Shown: positions 1 to 9,322, counted from the first letter of the stretch. The stretch is DNA of 64,000 nucleotides from Variovorax paradoxus B4 (GCF_000463015.1 NC_022247.1:434001-498000), one strand, 5' to 3'. The notes: generated from the letters alone by a model not told the origin. Numbers and translations are program-made.

Positions 1-747
1 AAGGCCGAGGCCGAGGCGCAGCACGCCAAGGGCCTGGAAGCGGCGGTGTACCCCGTGCCGGCGTATTCCACGCTGGGCTGGATGAACTGGGCCGGCGGCG
101 ATCCGCTGCTTTCCACCTTCATCGGCTACCCCGAAGGCGAACTGGCCCGCATCGTGTTCCACGAACTCGCGCACCAGGTGCTCTACGTGCCCGGCGACAT
201 CGTCTTCAACGAGTCGTACGCCACCGCGGTGGAACGCATCGGCGGCGCGATGTGGCTGCAGCGCGAGGCCAGCGAGGCGGCGCGCAGCGAGTACGCGCGC
301 TTCGACGCGCAGCGCCAGCAGTTTCGCGCGCTGGCCCTCGAAACGCGCCGCGCGCTCAACGAGGCTTACGAATCCGCAGCGGCCAAGGCCGGCGACTGGA
401 GCGCGGTCGACGCCATGAAGAAGGCGGCGATGGACGCCTTTCGCGAGCGCTACGCGAGGCTGCGCACAGAATGGCAGGGCCCGCGCCAGGGCGCCTACGA
501 TGTCTGGGTGGCGCGCGCCAACAATGCGACTTTCGGGGCCCAGGGTGCCTACGACGACCTGGTTCCGGGCTTCGAGGCCTTGTTCGCGCGCGAGAACCGC
601 AACTGGCCGCGCTTCTACAAGGAGGTCCGCCGCATCGCTGCGCTGCCGACGATGGAGGAACGGCGCAACGCGTTGCAGACGGCCACAGGAATGCTGCAGA
701 CGAATTCCAGCCATGACGACAACAACAACGGAGAGCACGGTGCCTGA
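1..747 (+). CDS. Predicted aminopeptidase, COG4324 type (5' end outside window)
   Basis: The reading frame is open from the first base, so this is the C-terminal part of a longer protein; the true start lies upstream. A zinc-peptidase motif HELAH is encoded at 160-174 (two His ligands and a catalytic Glu), followed about 11 residues later by NESYA, which fits the third zinc ligand Glu of this family. The rest is charged and helical, as in the COG4324 predicted aminopeptidases that occur as single genes in beta- and gammaproteobacteria. Substrate and cellular location cannot be judged because the N-terminus (often a lipoprotein signal in this family) is missing. The stop codon lies inside the next gene, which suggests translational coupling. 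Confidence 0.75.
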   Translation, partial: KAEAEAQHAKGLEAAVYPVPAYSTLGWMNWAGGDPLLSTFIGYPEGELARIVFHELAHQVLYVPGDIVFNESYATAVERIGGAMWLQREASEAARSEYARFDAQRQQFRALALETRRALNEAYESAAAKAGDWSAVDAMKKAAMDAFRERYARLRTEWQGPRQGAYDVWVARANNATFGAQGAYDDLVPGFEALFARENRNWPRFYKEVRRIAALPTMEERRNALQTATGMLQTNSSHDDNNNGEHGA

Positions 748-1060
748 CATCCATATCGAACGAAACCACGCACTCGGCATTGCCGGCGCACGCGAAGTCG
801 CACGCCAATGGATCCAGCAGGTCGGGCAGGACTACGGCCTGGAATGTACCTACACCGAGGGCGAGACCTGCGACGTCGCGCAGTTCAGCCGCGCAGGCAT
901 CGACGGAACAGTCGAGGTCACGGCGGACACGCTGACGCTGGAGGCGACGCTGGGCTTTCTGTTCAGCAGCTTCAGCGACCAGATCGAGCAGAAGATCGCG
1001 CGCAAGCTCGATGCCTTGCTGGAATCGCCCAGTGGCGGTGGCGGCACCCGCTTCGCCTGA
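713..1060 (+). CDS. Polyhydroxyalkanoic acid system (PHA_gran_rgn) family protein
   Basis: A 115-residue protein starting at ATG 713; a GTG at 740 is an alternative that shortens the overlap with the upstream aminopeptidase gene from 35 bp to a few bases. The sequence (IERNHALGIAGAREVA, then a basic helical C-terminus QIEQKIARKLDALL) fits the small PHA-system family found near PHA granule genes. The exact role of that family is not established; granule association or regulation is usually assumed. A phasin gene lies 12 kb away in this window, so the host probably makes PHA. It ends 11 bp from the convergent SDR gene. Confidence 0.7.
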   Translation: MTTTTTESTVPDIHIERNHALGIAGAREVARQWIQQVGQDYGLECTYTEGETCDVAQFSRAGIDGTVEVTADTLTLEATLGFLFSSFSDQIEQKIARKLDALLESPSGGGGTRFA

Positions 1061-1071
1061 GCGGGCGTCGA

Positions 1072-1809
1072 TCAGACGATGGTGTAGCCGCCGTCCACCG
1101 GCAGCGCCACGCCGCTGATCATCGATGCGCTGTCGGAGAGCAGGAACAGGACCGGCGCCACCACCTCTTCGACCTGCGCAAATCTTCCCAGCGGAATGTT
1201 CCCGAGCGCCGCCGCGCTCTTGGCGGGATCGGCCCAGGCCTGCTCGGCCATGGGCGTGAGCGTGACGGTCGGATTCACGCTGTTCACGCGAATGCCGTGC
1301 GGCCCGAATTCGAGGCACAGCGAGCGCGTGACCGCATCCATCGCGGCCTTCGATGCGCAATAGCAAAGGTGCGCGTCGAGCGCGACCAGCGAGGCCTGGC
1401 TCGACACGTTGACGATGCTGCCGCGCACGCCGGCCGCGATCATCGCCTTGCCGCAGCGCGAGGCGACCAAGGCTGCTGCGCGTGCGTTGACGGCCATCAC
1501 GGCGTCGAAGCTTTCGGCTTGCAGGTCGAGCGCCGGTTCGAGCAGCGCAATGCCGGCGCAGTTCACCACGAGGTCGAAGGCTGGCAACGTGGCGAGTGCG
1601 CGTTCCAGTTCGGCTGCGTTGGCCACGTCGACCGTCAGGGGGGTGCAGCCGGCTGCTGCGTGCAGTGCGTCGAGTGCGACGGCATTGCGTCCCACGGCCG
1701 TCACGGCTGCGCCTGATTGCGCGAGCCGCACGGCTACTGCGCGGCCGATGCCGCTGCTGGCGCCGGTGACCAGTGCGCGTCGGCCCGAAAAATCGAAAGA
1801 GGTGGTCAT
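1072..1809 (-). CDS. SDR oxidoreductase, L-xylulose/carbonyl reductase-like
   Basis: A 245-residue classical short-chain dehydrogenase. Visible motifs are the TGASSGIG nucleotide-binding turn (15-22), NCAG (83-86), the catalytic N108, S136/S137, Y150 and K154, and the VNPTVTLTPMA loop (178-188), which resembles the dicarbonyl/L-xylulose reductase branch. It is the last gene of the minus-strand polyol operon that starts with the AraC gene at 9322; a 120-bp gap holding a palindromic repeat separates it from the kinase gene. The likely role is NAD(P)-linked interconversion of a polyol and a ketose, complementing the zinc dehydrogenase of the same operon. The substrate is inferred from context only. 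Confidence 0.82.
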   Translation of the reverse strand: MTTSFDFSGRRALVTGASSGIGRAVAVRLAQSGAAVTAVGRNAVALDALHAAAGCTPLTVDVANAAELERALATLPAFDLVVNCAGIALLEPALDLQAESFDAVMAVNARAAALVASRCGKAMIAAGVRGSIVNVSSQASLVALDAHLCYCASKAAMDAVTRSLCLEFGPHGIRVNSVNPTVTLTPMAEQAWADPAKSAAALGNIPLGRFAQVEEVVAPVLFLLSDSASMISGVALPVDGGYTIV

Positions 1810-1851
1810 GTCAGTTGTTTCGGGTGCGGTGATGTGATGTCCTCGGGTGCA

Positions 1852-1924
1852 TTCGGGGCGCGTGCACAGGCCACCGGGTACTCCCCTCCGCGAATGTCCC
1901 CGGTCGGCGTGATCGCGCCCTGAA
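1852..1924. repeat. Palindromic intergenic repeat, family 1, copy 1
   Basis: About 73 bp ending in GCGCCCTGAA and beginning with a related inverted end (TTCGGGGCGCG). The core (ACAGGCCACCGGGTACTCCC, then CTCCGCGAATGTCCCC) recurs nearly identically at 5740-5814 and, inverted, at 32887-32971. It fills most of the gap between the SDR and kinase genes. Confidence 0.8.
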
Positions 1925-1929
1925 TGGGT

Positions 1930-3456
1930 TCATTTCAGCCGATGCATCGCATCGCGCAACGCCGGATAAAGCGACTTGTAGATCTCGAAGCGCTCGCGAT
2001 AGACAGCTTGCGCCGCAGCCTCGGGCCGCGCGCGTTCCGCCAGCGTGACCCAGCCGCGCTCCGCAGTGGCCGCATCGACCAGCCCCGCGCCGAGCGCCGC
2101 GAGCATCGCCGCACCGAGGGCTGCCTCGACCTCTTCCTCGATGGTGAACACCGGATAGCCCGTGACGTCCGCGACGATCTGCATCCACAGGTCCGAATGC
2201 GCCGCACCGCCGACCACGATCAGCCGATCGTCCAGCGGCTGGCCGCTTTGCCGGCCGGCCTCGATGTTGTGCTGCAGCGCGAAGCTCACGCCCTCGAGCA
2301 CCGCGCGGTACAGGTGCGCGCGGCTGTGCGCGAGCGAGAGGCCGATGAAGGCACCCTTGGCCTGCGCGTCCCAGATCGGGCTGCGCTCGCCCATCAGGTA
2401 GGGCAGGAAGACCAGGCCTTCGGCGCCGGGCGGCACCTCGATGGCCTTGCGCTCGATCAGCGCATGCGCGTCCTCGCCGGTGCGCGCGGCCTCAGCCACC
2501 TCGGCCTGGCAGAAGGTCTCGCGGAACCACGTCACGGCCGCACCCGCAGTGATCGCACCGCCGAACACATAGCTGCGGTCCGCGCCGCGGTAGACGTGCG
2601 GCATCGTGATGAGCCTGTGGCGCGCATCCACCGTCGGGCTCACGAAGCCCCAGCACATGCTGGTGCCGATCATCGCCACGTGATCCCCGCTGCCGGTGAC
2701 GCCCGCACAGAAGGTGGCCACGGCCGCATCGACGCCGCCGGCCATCAGCGGCATGCCTTCGGCGAGGCCGAGCTTCGCGGCCCATTCGGCGCTCAGCCCA
2801 CCCACCACATCGCTCGACTCGACCAGGCGCGGCGGCATCATGCGCGCCGGAATGCCCAGCATGCCGAGCGCCTCATGGGACCAGCTGCGCTGCGCCGCGT
2901 CGTACACGCCGCCGATGTTGCCGGCCGAGCTGTGGTCCACGGCCAGCTCGCCGGTGAGCCGCCAGTTGACGTAGCTGTTCGGCGGCAGGAAATAGCACGT
3001 CTTCGCCCACACCTCGGGCAGGTGCTCGCGGATCCACAGCATCTTGGTGAAGCCATGGTAGCTGTCGACGCCGTTGCCGGTGATCGCCTGCAAGCGTGCC
3101 ACATCGACGTTCGCATTCACCGCATCGACCTCGGCGGTGGCGCGCCGGTCCATCCAGATCAGGCAGGGGTGCAGCGGCTGCATCGCCTCATCGACCGGGA
3201 TGCCCGCGCCGCCATACAGGCTGCTCACGCACATCGCCGCGATGTCTGGCGATGCGATGCCGCTCTTCGCCACGCAGGCGCGCACGCTCTCGCATACCGC
3301 GTCGAACCACACAGCGCAGTCCTGCTGCGCCCACAGCGGCTTGGGCGTTTCGGGCTGGTAGGCGACGCTGGCCTGCGCATGCACCTTGCCGTCGATGCCG
3401 ACCAGCAGGCATTTGGTGCTCTGCGTGCCGATGTCGACGCCGATCACGTATTTCAT
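1930..3456 (-). CDS. FGGY-family carbohydrate kinase, xylulokinase-like
   Basis: A 508-residue sugar kinase with the two-domain FGGY/ASKHA fold. The N-terminal phosphate loop DIGTQSTK (8-15), the catalytic Asp in AGGVDAAVA (about D243) and the C-terminal GVSFALQHNIE helix are all present. The start was set at 3456: homology begins with MKYVIGVDIG there, and its ATG overlaps the TGA of the upstream dehydrogenase gene in an ATGA junction, a typical coupled operon arrangement. It probably phosphorylates the ketose made by the operon's dehydrogenases. The length matches xylulose-type kinases, but substrate cannot be read from sequence; xylulose, ribulose or a tetrulose are all possible. Confidence 0.85.
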   Translation of the reverse strand: MKYVIGVDIGTQSTKCLLVGIDGKVHAQASVAYQPETPKPLWAQQDCAVWFDAVCESVRACVAKSGIASPDIAAMCVSSLYGGAGIPVDEAMQPLHPCLIWMDRRATAEVDAVNANVDVARLQAITGNGVDSYHGFTKMLWIREHLPEVWAKTCYFLPPNSYVNWRLTGELAVDHSSAGNIGGVYDAAQRSWSHEALGMLGIPARMMPPRLVESSDVVGGLSAEWAAKLGLAEGMPLMAGGVDAAVATFCAGVTGSGDHVAMIGTSMCWGFVSPTVDARHRLITMPHVYRGADRSYVFGGAITAGAAVTWFRETFCQAEVAEAARTGEDAHALIERKAIEVPPGAEGLVFLPYLMGERSPIWDAQAKGAFIGLSLAHSRAHLYRAVLEGVSFALQHNIEAGRQSGQPLDDRLIVVGGAAHSDLWMQIVADVTGYPVFTIEEEVEAALGAAMLAALGAGLVDAATAERGWVTLAERARPEAAAQAVYRERFEIYKSLYPALRDAMHRLK

Positions 3457-4586
3457 GTTGTGCGTGGCTGCGGCTTGAGCAGCACCTTGATGGAATCGAG
3501 CGAGTTTGCCAGCGCGAAGGCGCGTTCCCATTCGGTCAGCGGAAAGTCGTGCGTCACGATGCCCTTCGAGGTGACGAGCCCGCGCGCCAGCAGGTCGATG
3601 GCAATCGGGTAGCAGTACGGCCCCAGGTGCGCGCCTCGCACGTCGAGCTCCTTGCGGTCGCCGATGATCGACCAGTCGGCGCTGGTCTCCGAGCCGAACA
3701 CACTGAACTCGACGAAGCGGCCGAGCTTGCGGATCATCTCCAGCCCCTGCGTCACGCCGATGGGCGCGCCGGTGGTCTCGATGTACACGTCGCAGCCGTA
3801 GCCTTCGGTCAGGCCCTTGACGATGGCGTCGGCGTTCTCGGTCCTGGGATTGATCGTCACGTCGGCGCCGAACTTCCTGGCCAGCGCGAGGCGCTCGGGC
3901 ACGAGGTCGATCACGATCAGCTTCTTCGGCGTCTTGAGTGCCGCGGCCTGCACCATCATCAGGCCGAGCGGGCCGGCGCCGGCGATCACGACCACGTCGT
4001 CGAACTGGATGTCACCGCGGTTCACCGTGTGGATCGCGCACGAGAGCGGCTCGATGATGGCCGCGTCCTCGAGCGAGATGCCGTCGGGGATCTTGTGCAC
4101 GCGCGAGGTCGGCGGCAGCCGCATGCAGTCGGCCATGCCGCCATCGGCCACGATGCGCTGGAAGCCGAAGATGTTGTGCACCTCGCACATCCAGTACTTG
4201 CCCGAAGTGCAGAAGCGGCACTTGCCGCAGGGCACGATCTGCTCGGCGATCACGCGGTCGCCTTTCTCCACGCCGAAGTGCTCGGCCGCGCCTTCGCCGA
4301 GCGCTTCGACATAGCCGAAGAACTCGTGGCCTGGGATCACGGGCGCCTTGACCCACGCGGGCTGTCCGTCGCCGCCCCAGAACATCTTCGCGCCCGAGTG
4401 GCATTTGCAGTCGGAGGCGCAGATGCCGCAGGCGGCGATGGAGATCAGCAGCTCGTTCGGGCCGATACTGGGCATCGCGACGGTTTCGAGGCGGTAGTCC
4501 TTGGGGCCGTGGCAGACGACGGCCTGCATGGCGGCGAGTTGGCCGATGGCGCCCGAGGCGCCGGGCTGGAGTTTCTGATAGCTCAT
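3453..4586 (-). CDS. Zinc-dependent polyol dehydrogenase (MDR family)
   Basis: A 377-residue medium-chain dehydrogenase. Catalytic zinc ligands are visible as C56 in CGICASD, H87/E88 in the GHE motif and E179 in IIEPLS; structural zinc is held by C120, C123, C126 and C134; the Rossmann motif GAGPLG is at 203-208. The start at 4586 is preceded by GAGAAAAG. It resembles the threonine/sorbitol dehydrogenase-like branch and, from memory, proteins named erythritol/L-threitol dehydrogenase; that assignment is tentative. It would oxidise the imported polyol to a ketose for the kinase encoded directly downstream by a 4-bp overlap. Confidence 0.85.
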   Translation of the reverse strand: MSYQKLQPGASGAIGQLAAMQAVVCHGPKDYRLETVAMPSIGPNELLISIAACGICASDCKCHSGAKMFWGGDGQPAWVKAPVIPGHEFFGYVEALGEGAAEHFGVEKGDRVIAEQIVPCGKCRFCTSGKYWMCEVHNIFGFQRIVADGGMADCMRLPPTSRVHKIPDGISLEDAAIIEPLSCAIHTVNRGDIQFDDVVVIAGAGPLGLMMVQAAALKTPKKLIVIDLVPERLALARKFGADVTINPRTENADAIVKGLTEGYGCDVYIETTGAPIGVTQGLEMIRKLGRFVEFSVFGSETSADWSIIGDRKELDVRGAHLGPYCYPIAIDLLARGLVTSKGIVTHDFPLTEWERAFALANSLDSIKVLLKPQPRTT

Positions 4587-4619
4587 GATTCTCTTTTCTC
4601 GAAAGGGTTGGGGTTGTTC

Positions 4620-4713
4620 GTGAAACACCGCGGACCCGGCTTTGCCGGGCCGCTGGTGTTGCCCCCGGTAGGGGGTGGGCGAAGCGACACGAAGTGCGCG
4701 AAGACTGGGGGCG
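4620..4713. repeat. 94-bp repeat, family 2, copy A
   Basis: Differs at only 4 of 94 positions from 13447-13540. It holds two hairpins: CCCGGC-TTT-GCCGGG (4635-4649) and CCCCC-GGTA-GGGGG (4662-4675). It begins 3 bp downstream of the permease stop codon, in the same orientation to its gene as the other copy, and sits inside an operon, where it could act as a transcript-end or stability element. Confidence 0.85.
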
Positions 4714-4716
4714 AGC

Positions 4717-5697
4717 TCATCTCTTGGCTTCGCGGCTGATGAAGATGGCGAGCAAGACGATCCCGCCCTTGATGATCAATTGCAGGTACGGCGACACGCC
4801 GATCATGTTGAGCCCGTTGTTCAGCACGCCCAGCAGCAGCGCACCGACCAGCGTGCCGACGATCGCGCCGCGCCCTCCGGCAATCGACGTTCCGCCCATC
4901 ACCACCGCCGCGATCGCATCGAGCTCGAAGCCCACGCCCACGCCGGGCTGGCCGCTGGTCACGCGCGCCGCCTGCACGATGCCCGCGACGGCGGCGGTGA
5001 AGCCGCTCAGCGCATACACCAGCAGTTTGTAGCGCGACACGCGCACGCCCGAGAGCCGCGTCGCCTCCTCGTTGCCGCCGATGGCATACACGTAGCGGCC
5101 GAAGGGCGCCATGTTGAGCAGCACGTACGCCACGAGGTAGGTCGCCAGCATGATGAGGATCGGCACCTTGATGCCCGCGAGCACGCCGCCGCCGAGGAAG
5201 GCGAACGAGTCGGGCAGTCCATCGATCGGATAGCCGCCGGTATAGATCAGCGCAATGCCGCGCGCGATGCCCATCGTGGCCAGCGTCACGATGATCGGTG
5301 GCATGCGCAGGTAGGCGACGCAGTAGCCGTTGAAGAGGCCGATCACGACGCCGACGGCCAGGCCCAGCGGCACGGCGAGCATGGGCGGCAGCCCGAACTG
5401 CACCATCATTCCCGAGGCCAGCGTGCCGGACAGTGCCACCACCGCGCCGACCGAGAGATCGATGCCGCCGGTGAGGATCGCGGCCGTCATGCCGACCGCG
5501 ATGATGGCGTTGATCGACGACTGCAGCGCGATGTTCTGCACGTTGCCCCACGAGAGAAAGTTGTCGGTCGCGACGATCATGAAGACCGAAATCGCTACCA
5601 GTCCTACCAGTGGAAGAAAGGCCGTGGAGCGGCGCAGCTGGGTGAAGAGTCCTCCATCAGGCGCCGGCGGTGTCGGGTGGGTGGCGGTTGCATTCAT
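4717..5697 (-). CDS. Ribose-type ABC transporter permease
   Basis: A 326-residue inner-membrane permease of the RbsC/XylH/AraH family (BPD_transp_2). It is strongly hydrophobic with 8-10 predicted membrane segments and the family signature GGIDLSVG after the third segment; the C-terminus carries ALLLGVLNNGLNMIGVSPYLQ. Start 5697 was chosen because MNATATHP begins the family-length protein and GGAGCACC lies just upstream; the frame stays open further upstream through a repeat, which is not credible coding. It works with the double ATPase and binding protein upstream to import a sugar or polyol. Confidence 0.9.
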   Translation of the reverse strand: MNATATHPTPPAPDGGLFTQLRRSTAFLPLVGLVAISVFMIVATDNFLSWGNVQNIALQSSINAIIAVGMTAAILTGGIDLSVGAVVALSGTLASGMMVQFGLPPMLAVPLGLAVGVVIGLFNGYCVAYLRMPPIIVTLATMGIARGIALIYTGGYPIDGLPDSFAFLGGGVLAGIKVPILIMLATYLVAYVLLNMAPFGRYVYAIGGNEEATRLSGVRVSRYKLLVYALSGFTAAVAGIVQAARVTSGQPGVGVGFELDAIAAVVMGGTSIAGGRGAIVGTLVGALLLGVLNNGLNMIGVSPYLQLIIKGGIVLLAIFISREAKR

Positions 5698-5739
5698 TTC
5701 AGGTGCTCCATGGCGCATTGCTTGAAGATGGGCGCTGTT

Positions 5740-5814
5740 GTTCAGGGTGTGTGCACAGGCCACCGGGTACTCCCCTCCGCGAATGTCCCCCGTCGGCGGG
5801 ATCGCGCCCTGAAC
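5740..5814. repeat. Palindromic intergenic repeat, family 1, copy 2
   Basis: A 75-bp element beginning GTTCAGGG and ending CCCTGAAC, i.e. inverted ends, with the same core as the copy at 1852-1924 in the same orientation. It occupies the 165-bp gap between the ATPase and permease genes of one operon. Confidence 0.82.
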
Positions 5815-5862
5815 GGCGCGTGTCAAGCACAACGCGACGCAAGGGAAAGCAAAGCTGCTCAA

Positions 5863-7377
5863 TCATTGCAAGCCCCCAGACGAAGTAGCGTGCCGCATGA
5901 TGTCGCCCGAATTGATGGCGTCGCCCTCGAGCGTGGCCACGATGGACCCGCCCGAGAACACCGCCACGCGGTCGCACATGCCGACGATCTCGGGCAGCTC
6001 GCTCGAGATCATGATGATGGCCTTGCCCTGCCACGTGAGTTCGCGCATCAGGCCGTAGATCTCGGCCTTGGCGCCCACGTCGATGCCGCGCGTGGGCTCG
6101 TCGAAGATCAGCACCTCGCAATCGTGGCCGAGCCAGCGCGCGATCACCACCTTCTGCTGGTTGCCGCCCGACAGCGTGGCCACGCGCGTCTCGATGCCCG
6201 GCGCCTTCACGCCCACACGCTTCGAGAGTCCGGTGGCCGATTGCTTTTCCGACCTCTGGCTCACGAGCCCCGCGCGCTTGTGGCTGCCGAGGTTGTTCAT
6301 CGAGATGTTGAAGCGGATCGTGAAGTCGGTGATCAGCCCCTCGACCTTGCGGCTCTCGGGCAACAGGCCGATGCCGTTCGCGAGCGCCTGCGTCGGGTCG
6401 TTCAGCCGCACGGGCCGGCCGTCGCGCAGCACCGTCTTGCGGTGCACGCGGTCGGCGCCCATCATGCCCAGCGCGAGCTCGGTGCGGCCCGAACCGACCA
6501 GCCCGGCGAAGCCGAGGATCTCGCCTTCATGCAGGTCGAAGCTGTTGACCGGCCCGCCCTTGGCGAGCTGGATCTCGGGCACCTCGAGCACCTTGCGCCC
6601 CCGCGGCGCGGGCTGCGGCTTGGACGGAAAGCTGTGCTCGATCCTGCGGCCGACCATCATCTCGACCAGCGCATCCACGTCGGTCGCGCCCACCTCTGCA
6701 TGCCCCGCATTGGCGCCGTCGCGCAGCACGCTGATGCGGTCGCACACCTCGAAGATCTCGTCGAGGTGGTGCGAGATGAAGATCATCGCCACGCCCCTGG
6801 CACGCAGCTCGCGCATGATCCTGAACAGGTGGCCGGCCTCGTTGGGCGTGAGCGTGGCGGTGGGCTCGTCGAGCACCAGCAGCTTCGCATCGAGCGACAG
6901 CGCCTTGCCGATCTCCACGAACTGCTGCTGCGCCACCGAGAGCCGGCAGATCGGCACGCCGAGGTCGATCTGCACGCCCAGCTCGTCGAACAGCGCCTGC
7001 GCCGAACGCTTCATCGCCGCCTTGTCCATCAGCCCGAAGCGGTTCCTCAGGTAGCGGCCGAGAAAGATGTTCTCCACCGCGTTCAGGTACGGCACCAGGC
7101 TGAACTCCTGGAAGATGATCCCGATGCCCGCCGCGATCGCGTCGCCGTAGCCTGCGAACTGGCGCTCGCTGCCCTCGATGAAGATGCGCCCTTCGTCGGC
7201 CTGGTAGATGCCGCCGAGGATCTTCATCAGCGTCGACTTGCCCGCGCCGTTCTCGCCGAGCAGCGCATGCACCTCGCCCTTGCGGATCGAGAGGTCGATG
7301 CCCGAGAGCGCCTTCACGCCCGGAAAGCGCTTGGACACGCCTTCCAGCCGGAGCATCTCTTGTGCGGAGGAGGTCAT
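5863..7377 (-). CDS. Ribose-type ABC transporter ATP-binding protein (double domain)
   Basis: A 504-residue RbsA/XylG/MglA-like protein with two fused nucleotide-binding domains. The first has Walker A GENGAGKS near residue 42, the linker LSVAQQQ and [11 protein letters not shown]; the second has a degenerate Walker [10 protein letters not shown], the linker LSGGNQQK and [11 protein letters not shown]. This asymmetry, with a degenerate Walker A in the second domain, is normal for carbohydrate importers of this class. It is cytoplasmic and energises the permease encoded downstream. The binding-protein gene ends 12 bp upstream of its start. Confidence 0.93.
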   Translation of the reverse strand: MTSSAQEMLRLEGVSKRFPGVKALSGIDLSIRKGEVHALLGENGAGKSTLMKILGGIYQADEGRIFIEGSERQFAGYGDAIAAGIGIIFQEFSLVPYLNAVENIFLGRYLRNRFGLMDKAAMKRSAQALFDELGVQIDLGVPICRLSVAQQQFVEIGKALSLDAKLLVLDEPTATLTPNEAGHLFRIMRELRARGVAMIFISHHLDEIFEVCDRISVLRDGANAGHAEVGATDVDALVEMMVGRRIEHSFPSKPQPAPRGRKVLEVPEIQLAKGGPVNSFDLHEGEILGFAGLVGSGRTELALGMMGADRVHRKTVLRDGRPVRLNDPTQALANGIGLLPESRKVEGLITDFTIRFNISMNNLGSHKRAGLVSQRSEKQSATGLSKRVGVKAPGIETRVATLSGGNQQKVVIARWLGHDCEVLIFDEPTRGIDVGAKAEIYGLMRELTWQGKAIIMISSELPEIVGMCDRVAVFSGGSIVATLEGDAINSGDIMRHATSSGGLQ

Positions 7378-7389
7378 GGCCAGGCCCGG

Positions 7390-8310
7390 TTACCAGCTGA
7401 AGGTCTTCGCGCCCTCGGCGTCGATCAGCTTCACGTCCACCGGCACGGCGGCCGGCACGTTGGCGCCCCACTTCCTGGCAAGCGCGATGCCGATGGCCAG
7501 GCGGATCTGGTCGCGCGGGTACTGCGCGGTGGTGGCGATGAACTTCGAGCCCGGCTTCTGCATGGCCTTGATGGCTTCGGGCGCGCCGTCCACGCTGGCG
7601 AGCTTCACGTCCTTGCCGCTGGCCTCGATGGCGGCGAGCGCGCCCATCGAGCCGCCATCGTTCACGCTGAAGATGCCTTTCAGGTTGCCGTTGGCCTGCA
7701 GGATGTTCTCGGTGACGGTGAGTGCGGTGGCGCGCTCCTGCTTGCCGTTCTGCGTGCTTACCACCTTGATGCCGGGGTACTTGGCGAGCGCTTCGCGGCA
7801 GCCTTTCACGCGCTCCAGGATCGGCACGACCGGAATGCCGTCGAGGATGGCCACGTCGCCTTTCTCGCCGATGCTCTTCGCGAGGTATTCGCAGGCGAGC
7901 CGGCCTGCGTCGATGTTCTTCGAGCCGACGAACGAGTCGACCGGGCCCTGCGCGTTGGCATCCACCGCCACCACGATCAGCCCCGCCTTCTTGGCCGAGC
8001 GCACGGCCGACTGCACGCCGGTGGAGTCGGTCGGGTTCAGCAGCAGGATGTCGATCTTCTTCTGGATCATGTCCTCCACGTCGCCGATCTGCTTGGCCAC
8101 GTCGTGCCGCGCATCGGTGGTGACCACGGTCGCGCCGATGCTGGCCGCGGCCTCTTCGAGCGCCTGCTTCATCGTCACGAAGTAGGGGTTGTTGAGTTCC
8201 TGGAAGGTCATGCCGATGCGCAGCGGCTGCTTCGGGGTCTGCGCCTGTGCGGCGGATGCGCCGCAGGCCAGTGCGGCGACGAGGGCGGTGGCTTTGAGAA
8301 GGTTCTTCAT
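7390..8310 (-). CDS. Ribose-type ABC transporter substrate-binding protein
   Basis: A 306-residue periplasmic binding protein of the RbsB/Peripla_BP_4 family. The start at 8310 gives a typical signal peptide (MKNLLKATALVAALACGASA, cleaved near AQA-QT) and follows GGAGACAGCCACC. The mature part begins PLRIGMTFQELNNPYF, and the hinge segment GVQSAVRSAKKAGLIVVAVDA is characteristic of the family. It captures the sugar or polyol for the importer. A frame extends further upstream but lacks signal-peptide character. First structural gene after the AraC regulator gene, which ends 112 bp upstream on the same strand. Confidence 0.9.
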   Translation of the reverse strand: MKNLLKATALVAALACGASAAQAQTPKQPLRIGMTFQELNNPYFVTMKQALEEAAASIGATVVTTDARHDVAKQIGDVEDMIQKKIDILLLNPTDSTGVQSAVRSAKKAGLIVVAVDANAQGPVDSFVGSKNIDAGRLACEYLAKSIGEKGDVAILDGIPVVPILERVKGCREALAKYPGIKVVSTQNGKQERATALTVTENILQANGNLKGIFSVNDGGSMGALAAIEASGKDVKLASVDGAPEAIKAMQKPGSKFIATTAQYPRDQIRLAIGIALARKWGANVPAAVPVDVKLIDAEGAKTFSW

Positions 8311-8422
8311 GGTGGCTGTCTCCTGGGGTTGTGGCTGTCTTGGAAAAGCGCGGGCAAAGGCGCGCCCCGCGCGGCGCCCGAAGCGCCGCGCCGATGACGA
8401 CGCGGGAAACAGGGAAGGCCGG

Positions 8423-9322
8423 CTACGGCGGGCTGGCGGCACGCAGGTTCGCGGCTTGCGCGGCCTGCATGCGATGAAAATTGCGGAACTTGGTCGGCGG
8501 CATGCGCTTGTGCAGCAGGAACTGCCGGTTGAAGTTCGACACGTTGTTGAAGCCCACGTCCATGCAGACGTCGAGCACCGGCTTCTCGCTGCTGGTGAGC
8601 AGCTCGCAGGCGCGGCTGATGCGCAGCCGGTTCACGTAGCGCACGAACGATTGGCCGGTGTGCTTGCGGAACGAACGCGAGAACGCGCTCGGGCTCTGGC
8701 CCACCAGCTCGGCCAGCATCGGCTCGCGCAGGTCGTCGCCGAGGTTGGCCGCGATGTGCGCGAGCACGTTGTTGATGGCGTGCGACATGAAGGCCTTGGG
8801 ATCGGGCTTGAACGCGGGGCTCGCGAGCCGCTGGCGGTCGCGGCTGTCCACCAGCAGTTCGAGCAGCGAAAGCAGCAGGATCACGCGGCGCAGTCCGCGC
8901 GCTTCCAGCAGCGACTCCATCAGGGGCTTGGCGGCGGCGGCGGTTTCGGCCGAGAAGAGCAGGCCCGAACCCGATTCGGCGAGCAGCGGCGCAATGCGCT
9001 CGAACTCGGGAAAGGTGGCCGCCATGTTCTTCGCCAGCCCGGCCGGAAACTGGATCACGATGCCGCGCCGCTCCACGCTCTGGCCCGCGGGCACGTCGCT
9101 GATCCAGTTGTGCGGCAGGTCGGGGCCCATGAGCACGAGGTTGCCGGGCTCGAAGTGGCCGACGTGGTCGCCGACGAAATACACGCCCCGGGTCTCGACG
9201 ATCAGCTGGATCTCGTACTCGGGGTGGAAATGCCAGCGCACCGTGCGATACGGATAGCCGTGCGCCCAGGCGGTGAACGATTCGTCACCGCGGACTTCGA
9301 CGATTTCCAGATCGGGCTGCAT
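8423..9322 (-). CDS. AraC-family transcriptional regulator with N-terminal cupin
   Basis: A 299-residue regulator. The N-terminal half looks like a cupin sensing domain (RWHFHPEYEIQLI, YFVGDHVGHFEPGNLVLMGP) and the C-terminal about 100 residues form the two-helix-turn-helix AraC DNA-binding domain, ending DVCMDVGFNNVSNFNRQFLLHKRMPPTKFR. The start at 9322 has AAGGAA at good spacing. It lies at the head of the polyol operon on the same strand and is the obvious candidate activator of the ABC importer, dehydrogenases and kinase that follow. Confidence 0.9.
   Translation of the reverse strand: MQPDLEIVEVRGDESFTAWAHGYPYRTVRWHFHPEYEIQLIVETRGVYFVGDHVGHFEPGNLVLMGPDLPHNWISDVPAGQSVERRGIVIQFPAGLAKNMAATFPEFERIAPLLAESGSGLLFSAETAAAAKPLMESLLEARGLRRVILLLSLLELLVDSRDRQRLASPAFKPDPKAFMSHAINNVLAHIAANLGDDLREPMLAELVGQSPSAFSRSFRKHTGQSFVRYVNRLRISRACELLTSSEKPVLDVCMDVGFNNVSNFNRQFLLHKRMPPTKFRNFHRMQAAQAANLRAASPP

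Noticed and set aside
5698..5862. In-frame N-terminal extension of the ribose-type permease
   Set aside because: The extension reads through a palindromic repeat and lacks family similarity; the start at 5697 has a ribosome-binding site and gives the family length.
4675..8397. A 1240-codon open frame opposite the first ABC transporter genes
   Set aside because: Same GC effect: the product is an Arg/His/Asp-rich string without any motif, while the opposite strand encodes intact permease, ATPase and binding protein.
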